From assembly GCA_018907035.1 (NCBI GenBank), contig JACCIC010000036.1, positions 947,001 through 1,011,000 on the forward strand: DNA of 64,000 bases. Reading direction: 5' to 3'. This DNA comes from Sycobia sp. Sy_11. Its lineage: Eukaryota; Arthropoda; Insecta; Hymenoptera; Epichrysomallidae. Under the pieces are notes generated by a model. The model did no database searches. It was not told where the DNA came from and was given only the letters and a program-made list of their open reading frames with translations. The first letter of the stretch is position 1. Every line of letters begins with the position of its first letter. The position numbers and the translations under genes were made by a program. This document shows positions 46,046 through 59,150 of this stretch, piece by piece.

Positions 46046-47308
46046 TTATGTATTAATTTTAATTCATTTCTTTGGACTATCAAGAAAAATTTCCTGGGAA
46101 ATCAATATTATAATTTGATATGATGTATATTTTTTTATTCAATTTTTTCCAAAAACTTTTTTGTTATCAATTTCTATAATATTTGTAATCAAATGATTCA
46201 AAATCTATACGTAATCTATCTATCTAGAATTTTTATCAGTTTTTTATATAAATCTGACAAGTTTTTCGAAACAGCTCTATATTCAATTATATATATATAT
46301 TCAATAATATACATTTGAGGTTATAAACGATTTATTATATATTATTTAAAAGTGTATACTATAATTTTCAGAATAAAATAAATTATTGCAATTACTCTAT
46401 AATATACATAAATAATTCAGATAATGTATTTTTAACAATTTCTTCAATAAATAATTTTATCATAAGCGAGGTTATGTCGACAAATACTGTAATATTATAA
46501 ATAAACAAACCGAATAATTTCGTTATTAGTTTATACAGAAAATGACTCTATGCTTTAGACCAATCTTTGTGTTAAATCGGAATTATACGAATTATTTAAA
46601 ATTTCAATAAGTAACAATACAGAGTAGATTAAAATAAATATAAATGAAAAGTATGCTGTTTGAATATGAAGGAAACTAGGAATAATGTATGTGATTTTTG
46701 AATTATATTTAATATGTAGTATCAGAGAAATGGGTTGATCAGCTGCGTCGACAATAAAATCTATGTCGTACTCGTATTTTTTCAAAATATGTTTCAGCTC
46801 GTATCATAACTTATAATAATTTAAAATACTTATACATTTTTTTATTGATAATACATTCTGAAGAAAATACAAAACTTCAAATTCTCTCCTATTGTAAAAC
46901 TTTGTAGAATGTAAATCTTATTTATTTATAAAGTTTGTATATCTTGTAGTTATAATTTAGAATACGTAGAACTTTTTAACATCTGTACTTTTCTTTTATT
47001 TTATTTTTGAATTTAATTGCAAAAATTTAATTTTCTATTTTTGATTTATATTATTATTTATATTTTTAATATTTAAAACAGTTAATGGATTTTCTCTTTT
47101 TGTTCTTATATAAGCATTAAATATTAAAAATCAATTTTTTAAACTAATTATGAAATATCCATACAAAATGATAAGACTCAATTTGAAATTTCCAACAATG
47201 AAAGAAAGGAAAGTCTTTATTTTATGCAGAATGAAAAATTCGTCTGCATTATAGTGACATTGGAGTTTGGGTCCGAGTTGTTTTGTGATGCTCGTGCGCA
47301 TATTAGTG
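46046..47308. other. AT-rich intergenic stretch
   Basis: No gene or recognisable element is seen. Confidence 0.5.
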
Positions 47309-47395
47309 CTCTATACCATTGTTATTTTTGGTTACCTCCTTACACTTTCCCTGGAGCAAGAGAGAAAGCACGACTCCAAACCTAGCTCTGTCCTT
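47309..47395 (+). repeat. Dispersed repeat A, copy 2
   Basis: It matches 6868-6955 in CTATACCATTG, CCTGGAGCAAG and AAAGCACGACTC. Confidence 0.7.
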
Positions 47396-48151
47396 CAATA
47401 TGGACTTCAGAGCGCCCGTTTAAGCGTGCGGTATAATATATATAAGTCTATGGAGCAACGTCACAGGGTTTCGCCGCCTTGCGGCTAATCTTATCCCAAA
47501 GTCCTACCGTGTAATTTGACACGATTTTAGCGGGACTCTCCGCTCCTCTCTACCCACCATATGTAGAACCTGGTACAATGATAAGAGCGCCATCTAACGT
47601 TTTCTTGTGTTCATAATATATATATATATATGCATATAAAATGCGTGCGACACAGGGTCATATATACACGCATAGGCGATGCTAGAATGGGGAAAAAGGC
47701 GTGGTGACTATGGTGTCAGTGATACCACTATACGGTGTAGCTGGGAGTAGTGTCTAGTGCCCCTTTGCTTAGGCCATTTTGTAAGCGTTGTGTTCGTGTG
47801 GTGATCGTCAGGTCAGGGGCTGCGAAAAATATATATGACAATCGATAAACGTATTCAAGTGATATTATCACCTCTTATCTCTTTCTCAGCTTCCGCAAGT
47901 ATTCTCGATGGCGAAAAAAAAGAATCTATAGAAAGGAACCTGGTGATCATGAGAAGATCATTTCGGAGCACATAAATGTTAATGTGGTGGTTCATCGTCT
48001 CAAGGCATAGTCTATGTGTGCGTGTTTTCCGTCTGCAGGCATTATAACTTTAATTTCGTTTTAACGCTTGAAGAGGAGTGAAAGCTGTTACTAAAGAAAA
48101 CGGACGAGATTACAATTTTTAATGTGAAGAATTTTCTATAAAATAAAAATT
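47396..48151 (+). promoter_or_regulatory. Upstream region of the zinc-finger gene
   Basis: About 750 bases before the ATG at 48152, less AT-rich than the flanks. GTCTGCAG near 48040 could be the acceptor of a 5' untranslated intron. No core promoter element is certain. Confidence 0.4.
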
Positions 48152-50578
48152 ATGGGAGAAGTTATAGGTGAGTTTCTTTTACTTTATGATAGCAGAATAT
48201 CATCATGTATTTTCCTATTTTTCCAACGGTTTTAACTACCTGTTGAAGCGCTTCTTGCGTTTTACCTTCTGTCTTTACGTTTCATGTATTTATATCAAAT
48301 CACAACTATTTACTTTCAGAAATTATAAAAGTAGAAAATACTTACCAACCACAAGAAAGTATAACTGGAGTTCAAGGTTTGTTTCTAATTTAAAAATGTA
48401 AAAAAAATAATTTTTTATTTTAGTTGTTGATAATTTATATAATATTTACAGAACATATTTTGGTTAAAAATACCAATGACAATTCATTTATTATACCTGA
48501 GATAATAGATGCAGAAGAAGGTAAATAATAATAGTATATTATATTTACATTTATCTCATTTTTATTATATATATTTCTTATTACATAGTTCTTGCTCAAA
48601 ATGGTCAGATTATACAAATTATTGGAGACTTTGAGTGTGTCACATGTCATCGCATATTTCCTAGTGATGATGTAAGTAAAAACATTGTAAATTAAGAATT
48701 TTTAAATAGATATTAGATAGAGATAGTTGTATATTAATTTACAAATAAATTTATATTCTAATAATACTTTGTAATAATAATACTTTGCAACTTAATTAAT
48801 TAAGCCATTAATTATATTAAAATATAAAAAAATGCTCTAAGATTTTCTCTTAATTAAGTAATGATCTAATAAAAGTCTTTTATATACTTTTAATCTAATT
48901 GATAATTTGACAGATGCTAAAGGAACATTTACAAGTATGTAGAGAAGAAGATGATGATGCTGACCTATTAGAACTAGGAAGAATGGGAGATTTAGACTCT
49001 GAAGAAGAAGAAAATGAAGACCAAGTAGAGGAAGAGAATGTCGATGATCCTGAATATCTTACAGATTCAAGTTCATTAGGTACATTTTTGCTTCTATTAT
49101 TATTATTATTATTATTATTTATATAAATTTCATTTCATTAATTATTTCAGATTTAATAAATTTTAAGAATAATAATAAAAAAATGCAAATTAAACCAGTA
49201 TCAGAAAGTCAGTGTCATTGCTGCGCTGAAGATTTAAAAACAGCTCATTCTGGAGGTTCTTTTAAATGTTCCAATTGTGATATGTCATTTAAAAAGGCCT
49301 CTTCTTTGGAAAGGCATTTAGTAGTTATTCACTGGGAATCAGATTCATGTACATGTAATGATTGTGGATCAACATTTCATGATAAGAAAGCTCTAGATAA
49401 GCATCGATATACAACACATGTAAAAACTAATAAAGTTTATAGATGTGATAAGTGCGATACTTATTTTTCAAGAAGCTATCATTTAAATCGACATAAACAA
49501 CAATCTGGCTGCCATGGAGATACTAGTAACAGTTTTTCATGTCAGGTAGGATTTAGAATATAAGTTTTTACAGATGCATTAATTTCATCCTTTTATATAA
49601 ATTTATATTGTCTAGGTATGTAAAAAAATATTTACTCGAAAAGACAATCTAAGAGAACATTTAAGAACACATGCTGGTATGCCTCAAAGGAAAAAAAAAT
49701 CTTGTGATCTTTGTCCAAAGCAATTCTATACAAACCAACAATTGATAATCCATCAACGTATGCATACTGGAGAAAGACCAGTAGAGTGTGATTTATGTCC
49801 AAAAACTTTTTTATCTACATTAGCTATGAAAAAGCATCGAAGAGTTCATACTGGAGAAAAACCCTTTGAATGTAAATATGTAAGTAATGAATTCTATTGA
49901 ATTATAAATACTTTAATACTCAAATTGTAAAATGATTAAATACTTTGATTCCAAGCAATCTTTAAGGATTTGAAGACAAATATTTGTAAGTTACTAAAAG
50001 TTAGAAATGTTAAATGTTATTGTTTTCGTATGTAGTTAAATATTATAATGTTTATTTATATTAGCAATATAGACAAATATTTTTATTAATATTTTTAGAG
50101 AAATTTACTTATAATTGTTGAATTCATTGTTGTTACATTATAAAAAATTAATGTTCAGTTATTTACAATTATTTAGTTTTTATTTAATGTGTTATTGCAT
50201 TTTATGCCTTTAATTTAAATAATACAAATTAAAGAAATTGAACTAATTTTTAGTGTCAAAAGAAATTTGCTGCTAGAGAAACATTAAATCGACATCAAAG
50301 AACTCATACTGGAGAAAAACCTCATATTTGCCAGTATTGCAATAAATCTTTTATTCAAGCAGCCCAATTAAGAGCACATATATTTCATCATACTGGAGAA
50401 AATGGTTTTTATTGTGATGTCTGTGGAAAAGCTTTTAATCGTAAAGCACGTCTTACCAATCATAAAAAATTTGTTCATGAAGGTGCCACACCATTTAAAT
50501 GTGAAATATGTAGCAAAGCATTCACGCGAAAAGAAGATTTATCTAAACATATAAATCTACATGCTGGAATCAAACGTA

Positions 50579-50641
<63 letters not shown>

Positions 50642-51369
50642 TTGAAAAAAACTACATTTTAATAAAGAAATAAATTTGTAAATAATTTTTTTTTATTTTA
50701 GCACATAAATGTAACATTTGCGGAAAATGTTTTGCTGCAAAATCGTCTTTACAGGCTCATATGAATACTCATAGGCGTGAACCTCCGCAATCTTGTGCAG
50801 AATGTGGAAGAGCATTTATTCGTCAAGACTGCCTTATGCGGCACATACGTGCAAAGCACAGAGATCTATTAGAAGATGTACTTGGTGAAGCAGAAAAAAA
50901 ACATTTACAATTACAAATGTTTAATATAGCATATATTGCAGCTGAAAAAATGAAAACAGGAGAAACAAATATTCTTTCAACTAATGAATTGTTAAAATCT
51001 ATTACAGAACTTTTAACCGTTCTTATAGAAAAAGAAACATTAGAGGTAAATTAAACAAAAATTATTGAAAACTTTAAATGCATGTAATTATTTTATATTT
51101 ACTCTAATTTTTAGCTGTTTGGCTGGTTGCAATCACCTTTGCAAGATGTTTTAGAAGCTGTTATTCGAAAATGTGGGCATGAGCCATTCACAGCAGAGAG
51201 TGATTTAACGCTACCAGATAGACTTAGAGGAAATATGAAACTTTTATTTAATGCTGTTATAGAAGATGAAAACGTAAAATCTTTATTAACAACACAGACT
51301 GTTGATGAAGTAATATTACATGTTCTTAAATTATCAAGAAATAATAAAAAAGCTGAAAATAAAAAGTAG
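48152..51369 (+). CDS. C2H2 zinc-finger protein with about 12 fingers
   Basis: Ten exons join at GT-AG sites: 48152-48167, 48320-48376, 48452-48520, 48589-48671, 48914-49079, 49151-49545, 49616-49879, 50254-50575, 50702-51045 and 51115-51369, for 656 residues. The N-terminus (MGEVIEIIKVENTYQ) leads to a degenerate finger (CVTCHRIF...HLQVC), an acidic stretch in exon 5, then about 12 C2H2 fingers in exons 6-9, several joined by TGEKP-type linkers (HTGERP, HTGEKP). The C-terminal tail after the last finger (CAECGRAFIRQDCLMRH) is about 160 residues, helical, without known domain. It is probably a nuclear DNA-binding transcription factor. I do not recognise its orthologue. An exon break splits a finger between FECKY and CQKKF. 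Confidence 0.92.
50582..50636. repeat. (TA)n microsatellite next to a splice donor
   Basis: About 27 TA units begin six bases after the donor GTAAAC of exon 8 of the zinc-finger gene and fill almost half of that 126-base intron. Confidence 0.95.
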
Positions 51370-51905
51370 AGCAAAGAACTACAAATAATTATATTTCTAG
51401 ATGATGTTTTATAAATTTTACAGAAATTTTTAATTAATTGTTTTAATATTTTTAAATCTTGAATCTGAGGTTTAATATATATTTGCCTTATTCTATATTT
51501 ATTAAATTAAAGAAGTAATTAATAAACTAAAGTGAAAAATACACTTTTTAATAAAAACTAGTGCCTTACATAAATAGAATAATGTTTTTCTCATCTTCAT
51601 TATATAATTATTTTACAAGATTTAATAATTTGATAACAACATTGTTGATACTATTTAAAAATTTTAGTACCCTCTGATCTATATGGATCACTTGCATTAA
51701 ACTAGTAATTGTACAAATAAAATAGAATTTATAATTCAATTGTTATAATAAATAAAAATTAAAAGTAAATGTTGTATTTATTTATAAAAATATCCTTAAA
51801 AAGACAATGTTTTATTATAAAGTTAATTTATTTTCTAATTTACAGTAAACTTTATGTTCCAAGTTTAAATGAGTTTACAATTCATACCTTCATTTTAAAT
51901 GAGTT
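51370..51905. other. Convergent intergenic region
   Basis: The 3' ends of the zinc-finger gene and SDHD face each other here. AATAAA-like hexamers occur near 51518, 51551 and 51747 on the plus strand. Nothing else is seen. Confidence 0.5.
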
Positions 51906-52782
51906 TTATGGTGCTTTATCTTTTTCATTTCCAATTGCCCATCCTTGCTTAATTACTTTACTAAGACCAGGACCATTATAAATAAGTACTAGAAGTCCAG
52001 CAAGAGTTAAGGCTGATGTAAGATATAACAAAATAAAACAAAGTTTAGGAATAATAGGTCCAACTACTATTGGTCTTGCATAATCTATAATTATTGCTTC
52101 TAAGCCCCTAAAAATAAAGAATTAATACAATTTAACTTTTTCTAATTTCAAATATTATTGTAAAGTTATTTTGATATTGATACACAAAATATTCTGTAGT
52201 CAATTACCAATGAACATGCATTACAGAAAGTACAGCCAATAAGCTATCGAGAAGAGGATTATCAAATAAGAAGCAACAAGGAAGTAATGGAATAAATGCA
52301 GCTGCTACTATCCTTTCGAACTTCCATAATGAAACATGATCTCCATGTGTACTTTTACATCTTGTTTGAATAAAATTGTTGCTTATAACTTTTTTCAACT
52401 ATTTATTAAGAAAGTATTAATTAGTTTCATGTTTTCATTTAAACAACAAAGTTCAAAGAAATGTTGTTAAACCTGAAATGAAGTTGGAGGAAAAGCATTT
52501 TTCACATCAATAGGCTTGGATAAATAATTTGTCGGTGAAGAATATGTTGATGAAACAAACTGGGTTGAGTAGCATCGCAAAGCAATTATATTCTTCTGCT
52601 TTATATATGCATCTAAAACATAGATAGATAATTATTGAAAGTTAAAAGTTTTTTAAAATATAAATTAAAAATAATTTTAATTATATAATTCATGTGAAAT
52701 AGAACCTTAAAAAATTGTTAATCTTACTTGAGAATTTTGTGATGTTTCGTAAAGTTGTTAGGTTAGCAATTTTTTCTAGCAT
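51906..52782 (-). CDS. SDHD: Succinate dehydrogenase cytochrome b small subunit (CybS), mitochondrial
   Basis: Four minus-strand exons (52728-52782, 52473-52612, 52208-52398, 51906-52107) give 195 residues. The protein is one of two membrane anchors of respiratory complex II in the inner mitochondrial membrane and helps bind haem b and ubiquinone. The first 60 or so residues are basic and Ser/Thr-rich like a mitochondrial presequence. HGDHVSLWKFERI opens the conserved domain. Three hydrophobic helices follow (FIPLLPCCFLF, SLLAVLSVMHVHWG, LCFILLYLTSALTLAGLL). HVHWGLEAIIIDYARP has the haem-ligand His and the Asp-Tyr pair of the family. Exon sum is 588 bases. All junctions are GT-AG and no defect is seen. 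Confidence 0.93.
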
Positions 52783-53543
52783 TTTTTAACAGCTTATGTG
52801 CGATTTTATTGTACAATTTTAGTGTTTGGTACCTTTTTATTTTATGAAAATATTTATTTACCTCTTCAACACCGGAAGAAAAAATTTGCAAAAAATCGAC
52901 TTGTAAAAGTTTTCTGACTAGAGCGCCATCTCACTACTAAAGCAATGTTGCCAAATTTTCAAGTGATATCACTTATATGATATTTAATATTTAATTAAAA
53001 TTATAAATTGAATCAATTATTGCCAACAATACTATACAAAGCGTAAATTTTCTATAATTACATACGTATATTACTCATATAATCATACTACAACCAGATC
53101 TTTTATCATAATCTTTGATTGTATTTTCATGTAAATGCATTAGAGGTAAATACTTCAAACTGGCAACTATGTAGATGATACCCTTAGATGATGCCTGATC
53201 TGATGAATGATGTTGATGATATACTCGTTGCTGGACCTCTGCTATCGGCTGGCCTCAGGTCCTTTTCTATTTGCTCTTTATACTCTGATTTCTGTTTGTG
53301 TGAAGTATAAATAAGGTTATATTTATTCTTGTTAATAAGGAACTAATTGTGTTCAAAGAAAATGTTTGATTTCGTTCTAAATATTATACTATAAATGTCA
53401 AGACAATGACGAAAGAAATTTTATTTATATTTATCTAAAATCAAGAAATTTTAAAGGTATGTTTAATTTTATTATTCATAAATTACATTTTTCTATTTTT
53501 ATATTCTTATACAATGCTTTTAATATTATGTTCTTTTTAAAGG
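52783..53543. promoter_or_regulatory. Divergent intergenic region between SDHD and the FERM gene
   Basis: SDHD and the FERM-domain gene are transcribed away from each other with 761 bases between their start codons, so this may be a shared promoter region. A 5' untranslated exon of the FERM gene is possible near 53330-53460. No clear TATA box was noticed. Confidence 0.45.
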
Positions 53544-56500
53544 ATGCCTTTTAAATTTCACCTTAAGAAAAGTCGTCAGTACAACGTAGTATCAAAAAAT
53601 CAATATGTACTATGTATTGAATTACTAGATTCAACATCGATTGAATGTACGCTTACTATTGATAGTCCTGGTCAAGAATGTTTGACCAATGTTACACAAA
53701 GGCTTGGCCTTGGACAACCAGAATTTTTTGGTTTATGCTATGTTTGTCGTCATGGTACACCATCTCCTCGATGGGTGGATATGGATAAGCCTCTAAAACG
53801 GCAACTTGAAAAAGATGCAAAGGGTTTTAATTTATATTTAAGGGTGATGTTTTATATCACAGATGTTCAATTTATTCAAGATGAAATGACAAGGTAAAGT
53901 ATTATTTTTAATACGTATCATTTTTTATTGTTATTTTTTTTTATTTTAATATTATTTAATTAATTCTTGTATATTAATTAGAATATATCTAACATATGTG
54001 TGTGTGTGTGTGTGATTAATAGTTTTAACTTTATTTGTAATGAAAATTATAATTATTAAAATTAACAATATATAAATATATATTTTTGTTATTAGGTATC
54101 ATTATTACCTTCAATTAAAAAGTGATATTTTAGAAGATAGAATAAATTGTCATCCTCGTCAAGCTACTGTTTTAGCCAGTTATTCTATGCAAGCTGAGTT
54201 TGGTAATTATGATACAGAAAGGCATCGATCTGAATTCCTTCAGCAATATACATTCTTCTCTAAGGTAAATAAAACAAGTATTCTGTTAATATTAAATGCT
54301 TAGTTGTATGTACAAATTATATTTTACATTTTAGTCAGTTATTGAAGCTGAACCAGGTGGTCAAGAGTCACTTTTAAATAGTTCACTTTGTCAGTACAAA
54401 ATGATAGCTGGTATTACACAAGCAGCTGCAGAAGAATACTATATAACTATGGTCATGCAATTGGAAGGATATGGACATGAAACATTTTCTGCTAAGGTAT
54501 AAGCTGTTTTCTAGTATAGATATAATGTAGAAAATACATTTTTTTATAAACTAAAAAATCGTTTTATTTATAGTTAAAAGTTTTTTTTTTCATAGGATGA
54601 AAGTAATAATGAAATTGTTCTTGGAATTTCTATTAATGGTATTATGGTTTGCAGTCCAAGTACACATGCTACACATTTTTATAGGTAAATCATATTTTTT
54701 TAATATAAATTTTAAAATGATTTAAATTTTTATATTTCCATATTGATTTTCTTTTAGATGGAAAGATATAAGTAATGTTATCAATCATAAGAAAACATTT
54801 AGAATAGAATGCCAAACAGAAATGGAATATGCAAAACAATTTATATTTAGAGAATCTCGAAGTGCAAAATACATGTGGCGATTATGTATAGCACAGCATA
54901 CATTTTATATGCAGCATCAACAAACGCAGCCACCAGAACGATTAACTAATAGTTACTTTGTAAGTATACAAATATACTAATATATACACGCATATATTAA
55001 TTTATATTTTATTTCATGAAAATATTACATTTACATTTGTTTATATATTTATGAATTAAATTATTATTACCGTTAATTATATAAATAAACATTATTATAT
55101 GTTGATCTTTGATATTAACGTGTATTAAATTAATTATAAGGTAGTTAGACGCGAAGTACGAAGACGGTTCAATAAGTACCCGTGTTTGAAGACAAAGGAC
55201 ATTCCTTAGGGAAGCCGGTGTTATTATCGTGTGCTGTCATTTATCAAACGATCCCAAAACAAATATCAGACTGATTGATAGGTTAGCTTAGATTTCGAGT
55301 AAGATGTTGTTCGTGATTTTCGCTAAGATGGATAGAGCAGTATCTTTCGGTAATTCGCTTTTTGTTTTTGGATGGGAAAAAATGTGAGGAAATAAAATCA
55401 AAATTGGATGTTGTTTATGGAGACACGTCACCATCAATGATAATAGTTATATATTGGTTCAACGAATTTAAATGTGGGCGAATATTTGTTTTTGATGAGG
55501 AACGACCAGGACGCCCGGCAGCTGCCAGCAAATGTGGTTACCGAGGAAATCATTGAAAAAATTCACGACATGATTATCGCTGATCGACGAACGAAAGTGC
55601 GCGAAGTAGCAGAGACCGTAGGTGTGTCGACCGGAACGGTAATTAATATTTTACATGATAATTTGGCTATGAAAAAATTGTCGGCCCGATGGGTACCGCA
55701 ATTGCTCACGGTAGACAACAAAGCAGGAGCGGCTGTTACGAAGTAGTGTTTGAAACAATTTAAGCGAGATCCGAAGGACTTTTTGTATCGAGTTGTCACC
55801 GTTAATGAAACCTGGATTCATCATTACACACCAGAAACTAAGCAACAATCAAAACAATGGATTTCTCGAGGTCAATCTGATCCAAAGAAGGCGAAGATGG
55901 TCCCCTCGGCCGGAAAGATCATGGCGACGATTTTTTGGAATACGAAGGGCATCATCCTGATGATCCTTTTTAGAAAAAAGAAGAACGATCACTGGACAAT
56001 ACTACAGTGAGTTGTTGAACCACTTCGACAAAAAATTGAAGGAGACACGGCCACATTTGGTAAAAAAAAGGTGTTTCATCACGATGACGCACGAGCACAT
56101 TCATCTGGAGTTGTCACCACCAAACTGTATGAATTGCGTTATCAATTACTGCCGCACCCCCCGTATTCACTCGATTTGGCTCCCTGCGACTTCTTCTTGT
56201 TTCGTAACATGAAGAAATGGCTCGCAAGAAAAAAAATTTTGCTCAAACGAGGAAGTCATCGCCAAGACAGAGGCTTATTTTGGAAAGTTCGAAAAATCTT
56301 TTTTTTAGAGGGCTTAAAAAATGGCCAAAACGTTGGGAGAAATGTATATTTCTAAAAGGGGACTATGTTGCAAATTAAAAACAAATTTTTTGAAAAAATG
56401 ATGTCTTCATTTCTAACACGGGTACTTATTGAACCGCCCTCGTATATTATTATTCACTGTAAATTACTTGCACTGCATAATTTAAAAAATAAATTATCTT

Positions 56501-58730
56501 TTGAATATTAATAGTATTTTTTCTTCAATTTATCAACTATATTAATTTTACTATATTTATTTTATTTTATTAATTGATGTATTTAATCTGAAAATTTATA
56601 TGTATATATCCTAAAAGGGTTAATACTGTTATTTGTATAAATGCTACTTTACTTAAAAACTAAATAAAAAATATTTTATTCATAAAAATATTTAAATCAT
56701 AAACTACGAAAAATAATAAATTAATAACAATAATGTTATTTTATTTAAAACAATTTGAACTTATAATAGTACACAAATAAGTTATACTTATTATAATAGT
56801 ACATAAATAAGTTACATTTATTTATGTTCAATGAACTTAGATACAGTAGAAGTGTATTAAAAATTTGAATGATCATATTATAGATATTTGTATTGTTAAC
56901 TGCTTTATAAGTTTTACATCATTTTATATTTTTATGTTTAGTTAAGATTTTTCGATATAATTACTTTTCATATAATGTAATGATAACAAATTGATTCTGG
57001 AAGAAAAATTTTCTTGACTCTTAGAGTTTTATAATTGAAAAATTCATTTTTATTTAATTAGTGAGCTATTCAGCTGTATTATATAAATAAATTAATTTAT
57101 CTATTTTAACTGTTTATGTATCATCATAGTTAACAATAGTTATGAATTATACTTAAATAGTTGATAAAATAAATTACTCATTTGTATATTCTCAAAATTA
57201 GAAGCTTCATATTCTCAACTTTCAATTTTTCTGATTCAAAAAAGTACTATTCATTATTAGCTATTATATATTTTTTATGAGATTCACAAACTTAATTTAA
57301 CTTTCTCATAAAAGTTGGAATGTTAACTACTCAAGTAATTTTTCCCATGTACTATTTATTGGAAAAATCAATATTCAAAACAACGATGTTTGAATAATAT
57401 GACTTGGTCAGATATACCTAATCTTTGGTCAAGAAGTATTGTCATGCTGAAGAATTATTATCCTGGTATTGTGGTTATTATTTCTTCAATGTGCAGCTTT
57501 ACTGCATTAATTATGTTTCATATGAATTCATTGGGTTGGTTTTGTCAAATTCAGTATATAATATTGTTACTCCTAATATGGAATCATGCTCAGATAGTTT
57601 TCATAATTTTCTATATTGAGATGATTAATAGTAGATTCATTATTGGCCACTATTACTATGTAGTGTTGAATTCTGTTTCACTTTTTTGAAACAATTATTT
57701 TTAAGTAAAGAATCACTACTCAATAACTTCTGGTTCTAATTTTTACCGAAAGCAATAATTTTCTTGACTTTGAATCAATTATGTTTTATGGTATTTTAAC
57801 AAGATATGCTGAGTGATTTTCAGTGATTCTGATAATTCCTTTTGTATTTAGCAAGATTTTGACTAAATACAATACTACCAATTTGGAATTATCAAAAATA
57901 TTCACTTTTCTATTGCTATACTGGTTATCCATGTCAAAATCTTAATGAATCGGAACTCTAATTTCTTCAATTAAATTTAGAAATTCAAAACTTTCTTGAT
58001 AACATCTTTTATTCAAAATAAATTTATAATACAAAAAAAAATTCATCAATGTGGTACTGATACTATGTTAAAGAATATTTGATTTTACTCTGTGATAGTT
58101 TACATATTCCAAACAAAATGATCATTGTCCTCATCAAAAAACAACCGAGAAGTTACATATAATAATTGAAATTATCTTATTAAAACTTATATATATTAAA
58201 AAGATATTAAAAAAATTAAAAAAGAAAATTTTAATATACTATGAACTCAATTTTTAATTAAACTTCTATGAAAAATGAAATTGCTGAACAAATTGTACAT
58301 CTTTGTATAAAAGTAGTATTATAAATTCATTAGAAACTACAAACATACACATATTATAATAGTAAAGAATAAACAAATTGGAATAATTGATTGGACTTCT
58401 TTTTCCTAGGATAATGAAATAAATGATTCGAGTGAACAAACTCCATCTGTTAATTTGGATACTAATGGAACAGAAGATTATACTCGCTGGACAAGTTACA
58501 ATGACTTATCCAATTCACCATGTCCAGTTGTATCTGTATCAACAACAGATATAAATAATTTACGTGCCTTACTGCCTTCATATAGACCAGCACCAGATTA
58601 TGAGACTGCTGTACAAATGAAATATAATAATAGTGGAAATAATTCACAACCTTATTATGCTAATCAATCCACAATAGTGGGAGCAGATTTGTGCTTAATT
58701 GGAAATGTTGTAAATCACAACAGATATTAA
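53544..58730 (+). CDS. FERM-domain protein related to Pez/PTPN14/PTPN21, lacking a phosphatase domain
   Basis: Six exons (53544-53893, 54096-54264, 54335-54496, 54596-54684, 54758-54959, 58410-58730) sum to 1293 bases, 430 residues. The start MPFKFHLKKSRQYNV and the next 300 residues form a complete FERM domain (ubiquitin-like F1 with IECTLTIDSPGQECL, F2 with YHYYLQLKSDILEDRI, PH-like F3 with WKDISNVINHKKTF) closest to Pez-type phosphatases. The last exon has PSYRPAPDYETAVQMKY, also a Pez/PTPN14 motif containing PxY-like elements, and then ends with a stop. No tyrosine phosphatase domain is encoded downstream on this strand. The protein is expected at the membrane cortex. The last intron is 3.4 kb and holds a dead mariner. 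Confidence 0.9.
55159..56442 (+). mobile_element. Mariner transposon, dead copy in an intron
   Basis: Inverted ends (GCGGTTCAATAAGTACCCGTG at most positions; first arm has GACGGTT) bound 1284 bp, with TA at 55157-55158 and 56443-56444. It lies in the last intron of the FERM-domain gene in the sense direction. It is a different subfamily from the intact mariner at 36291. Confidence 0.93.
55329..56355 (+). pseudogene. Mariner transposase, irritans-like, broken
   Basis: Frames in order give FLDGKKCEEIKSKLD, IIEKIHDMIIADRRTKV, MKKLSARWVPQLLTVD, VTVNETWIHHYTPETK, FHHDDARAHSS and YSLDLAPCDFFLF. The first catalytic Asp is Asn (VNETW). A stop near 55744 and several frameshifts break it. By memory it resembles irritans-type mariners. 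Confidence 0.9.
56445..58409 (+). other. Remainder of the last FERM-gene intron
   Basis: AT-rich intron sequence with no recognised gene. The frame at 57390-57689 is hydrophobic but has no family signature. Confidence 0.5.
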
Positions 58731-59150
58731 GTTTGAAATATCAGTTCTATGTATAATGATGACATAATTTTTTCAAAAATGTTATTATACTAATGGATTG
58801 TTCATTTATTAATTTTTTCTTTATTTTAAATTTGATACAAATTTACATTTAGTATTTTTCATTGCATACGCTTTTAATTGCGTGATGTTTTAGTATAGGA
58901 ACTGAAAATATTAATAATCAAAATGCTTTACTCATATAAAAAAATTATTTATATATTTTAAAAACGATAAAAAATACATAAATATTTTGAACACTGATCT
59001 TATAAATTGAATAAAAATCATCGATTGAAAAAATTCAAAGTTTTGTAAAATATATACAAACAATATATATAATAAATTTTAATACAACAATGTTAATTTA
59101 TTTACTAAATTTTTGCCTCTCTCACTTTTTATAAATAATTTGTACCTACG
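58731..59150. other. Convergent 3' region of the FERM gene and UROS
   Basis: An AATAAA hexamer near 59009 could end the FERM-gene transcript. Nothing else is seen. Confidence 0.45.

Noticed and set aside
57390..57689. A hydrophobic 99-codon frame in the last intron of the FERM gene
   Set aside because: It looks like an AT-driven membrane-like shadow, with no family signature and no splice support.
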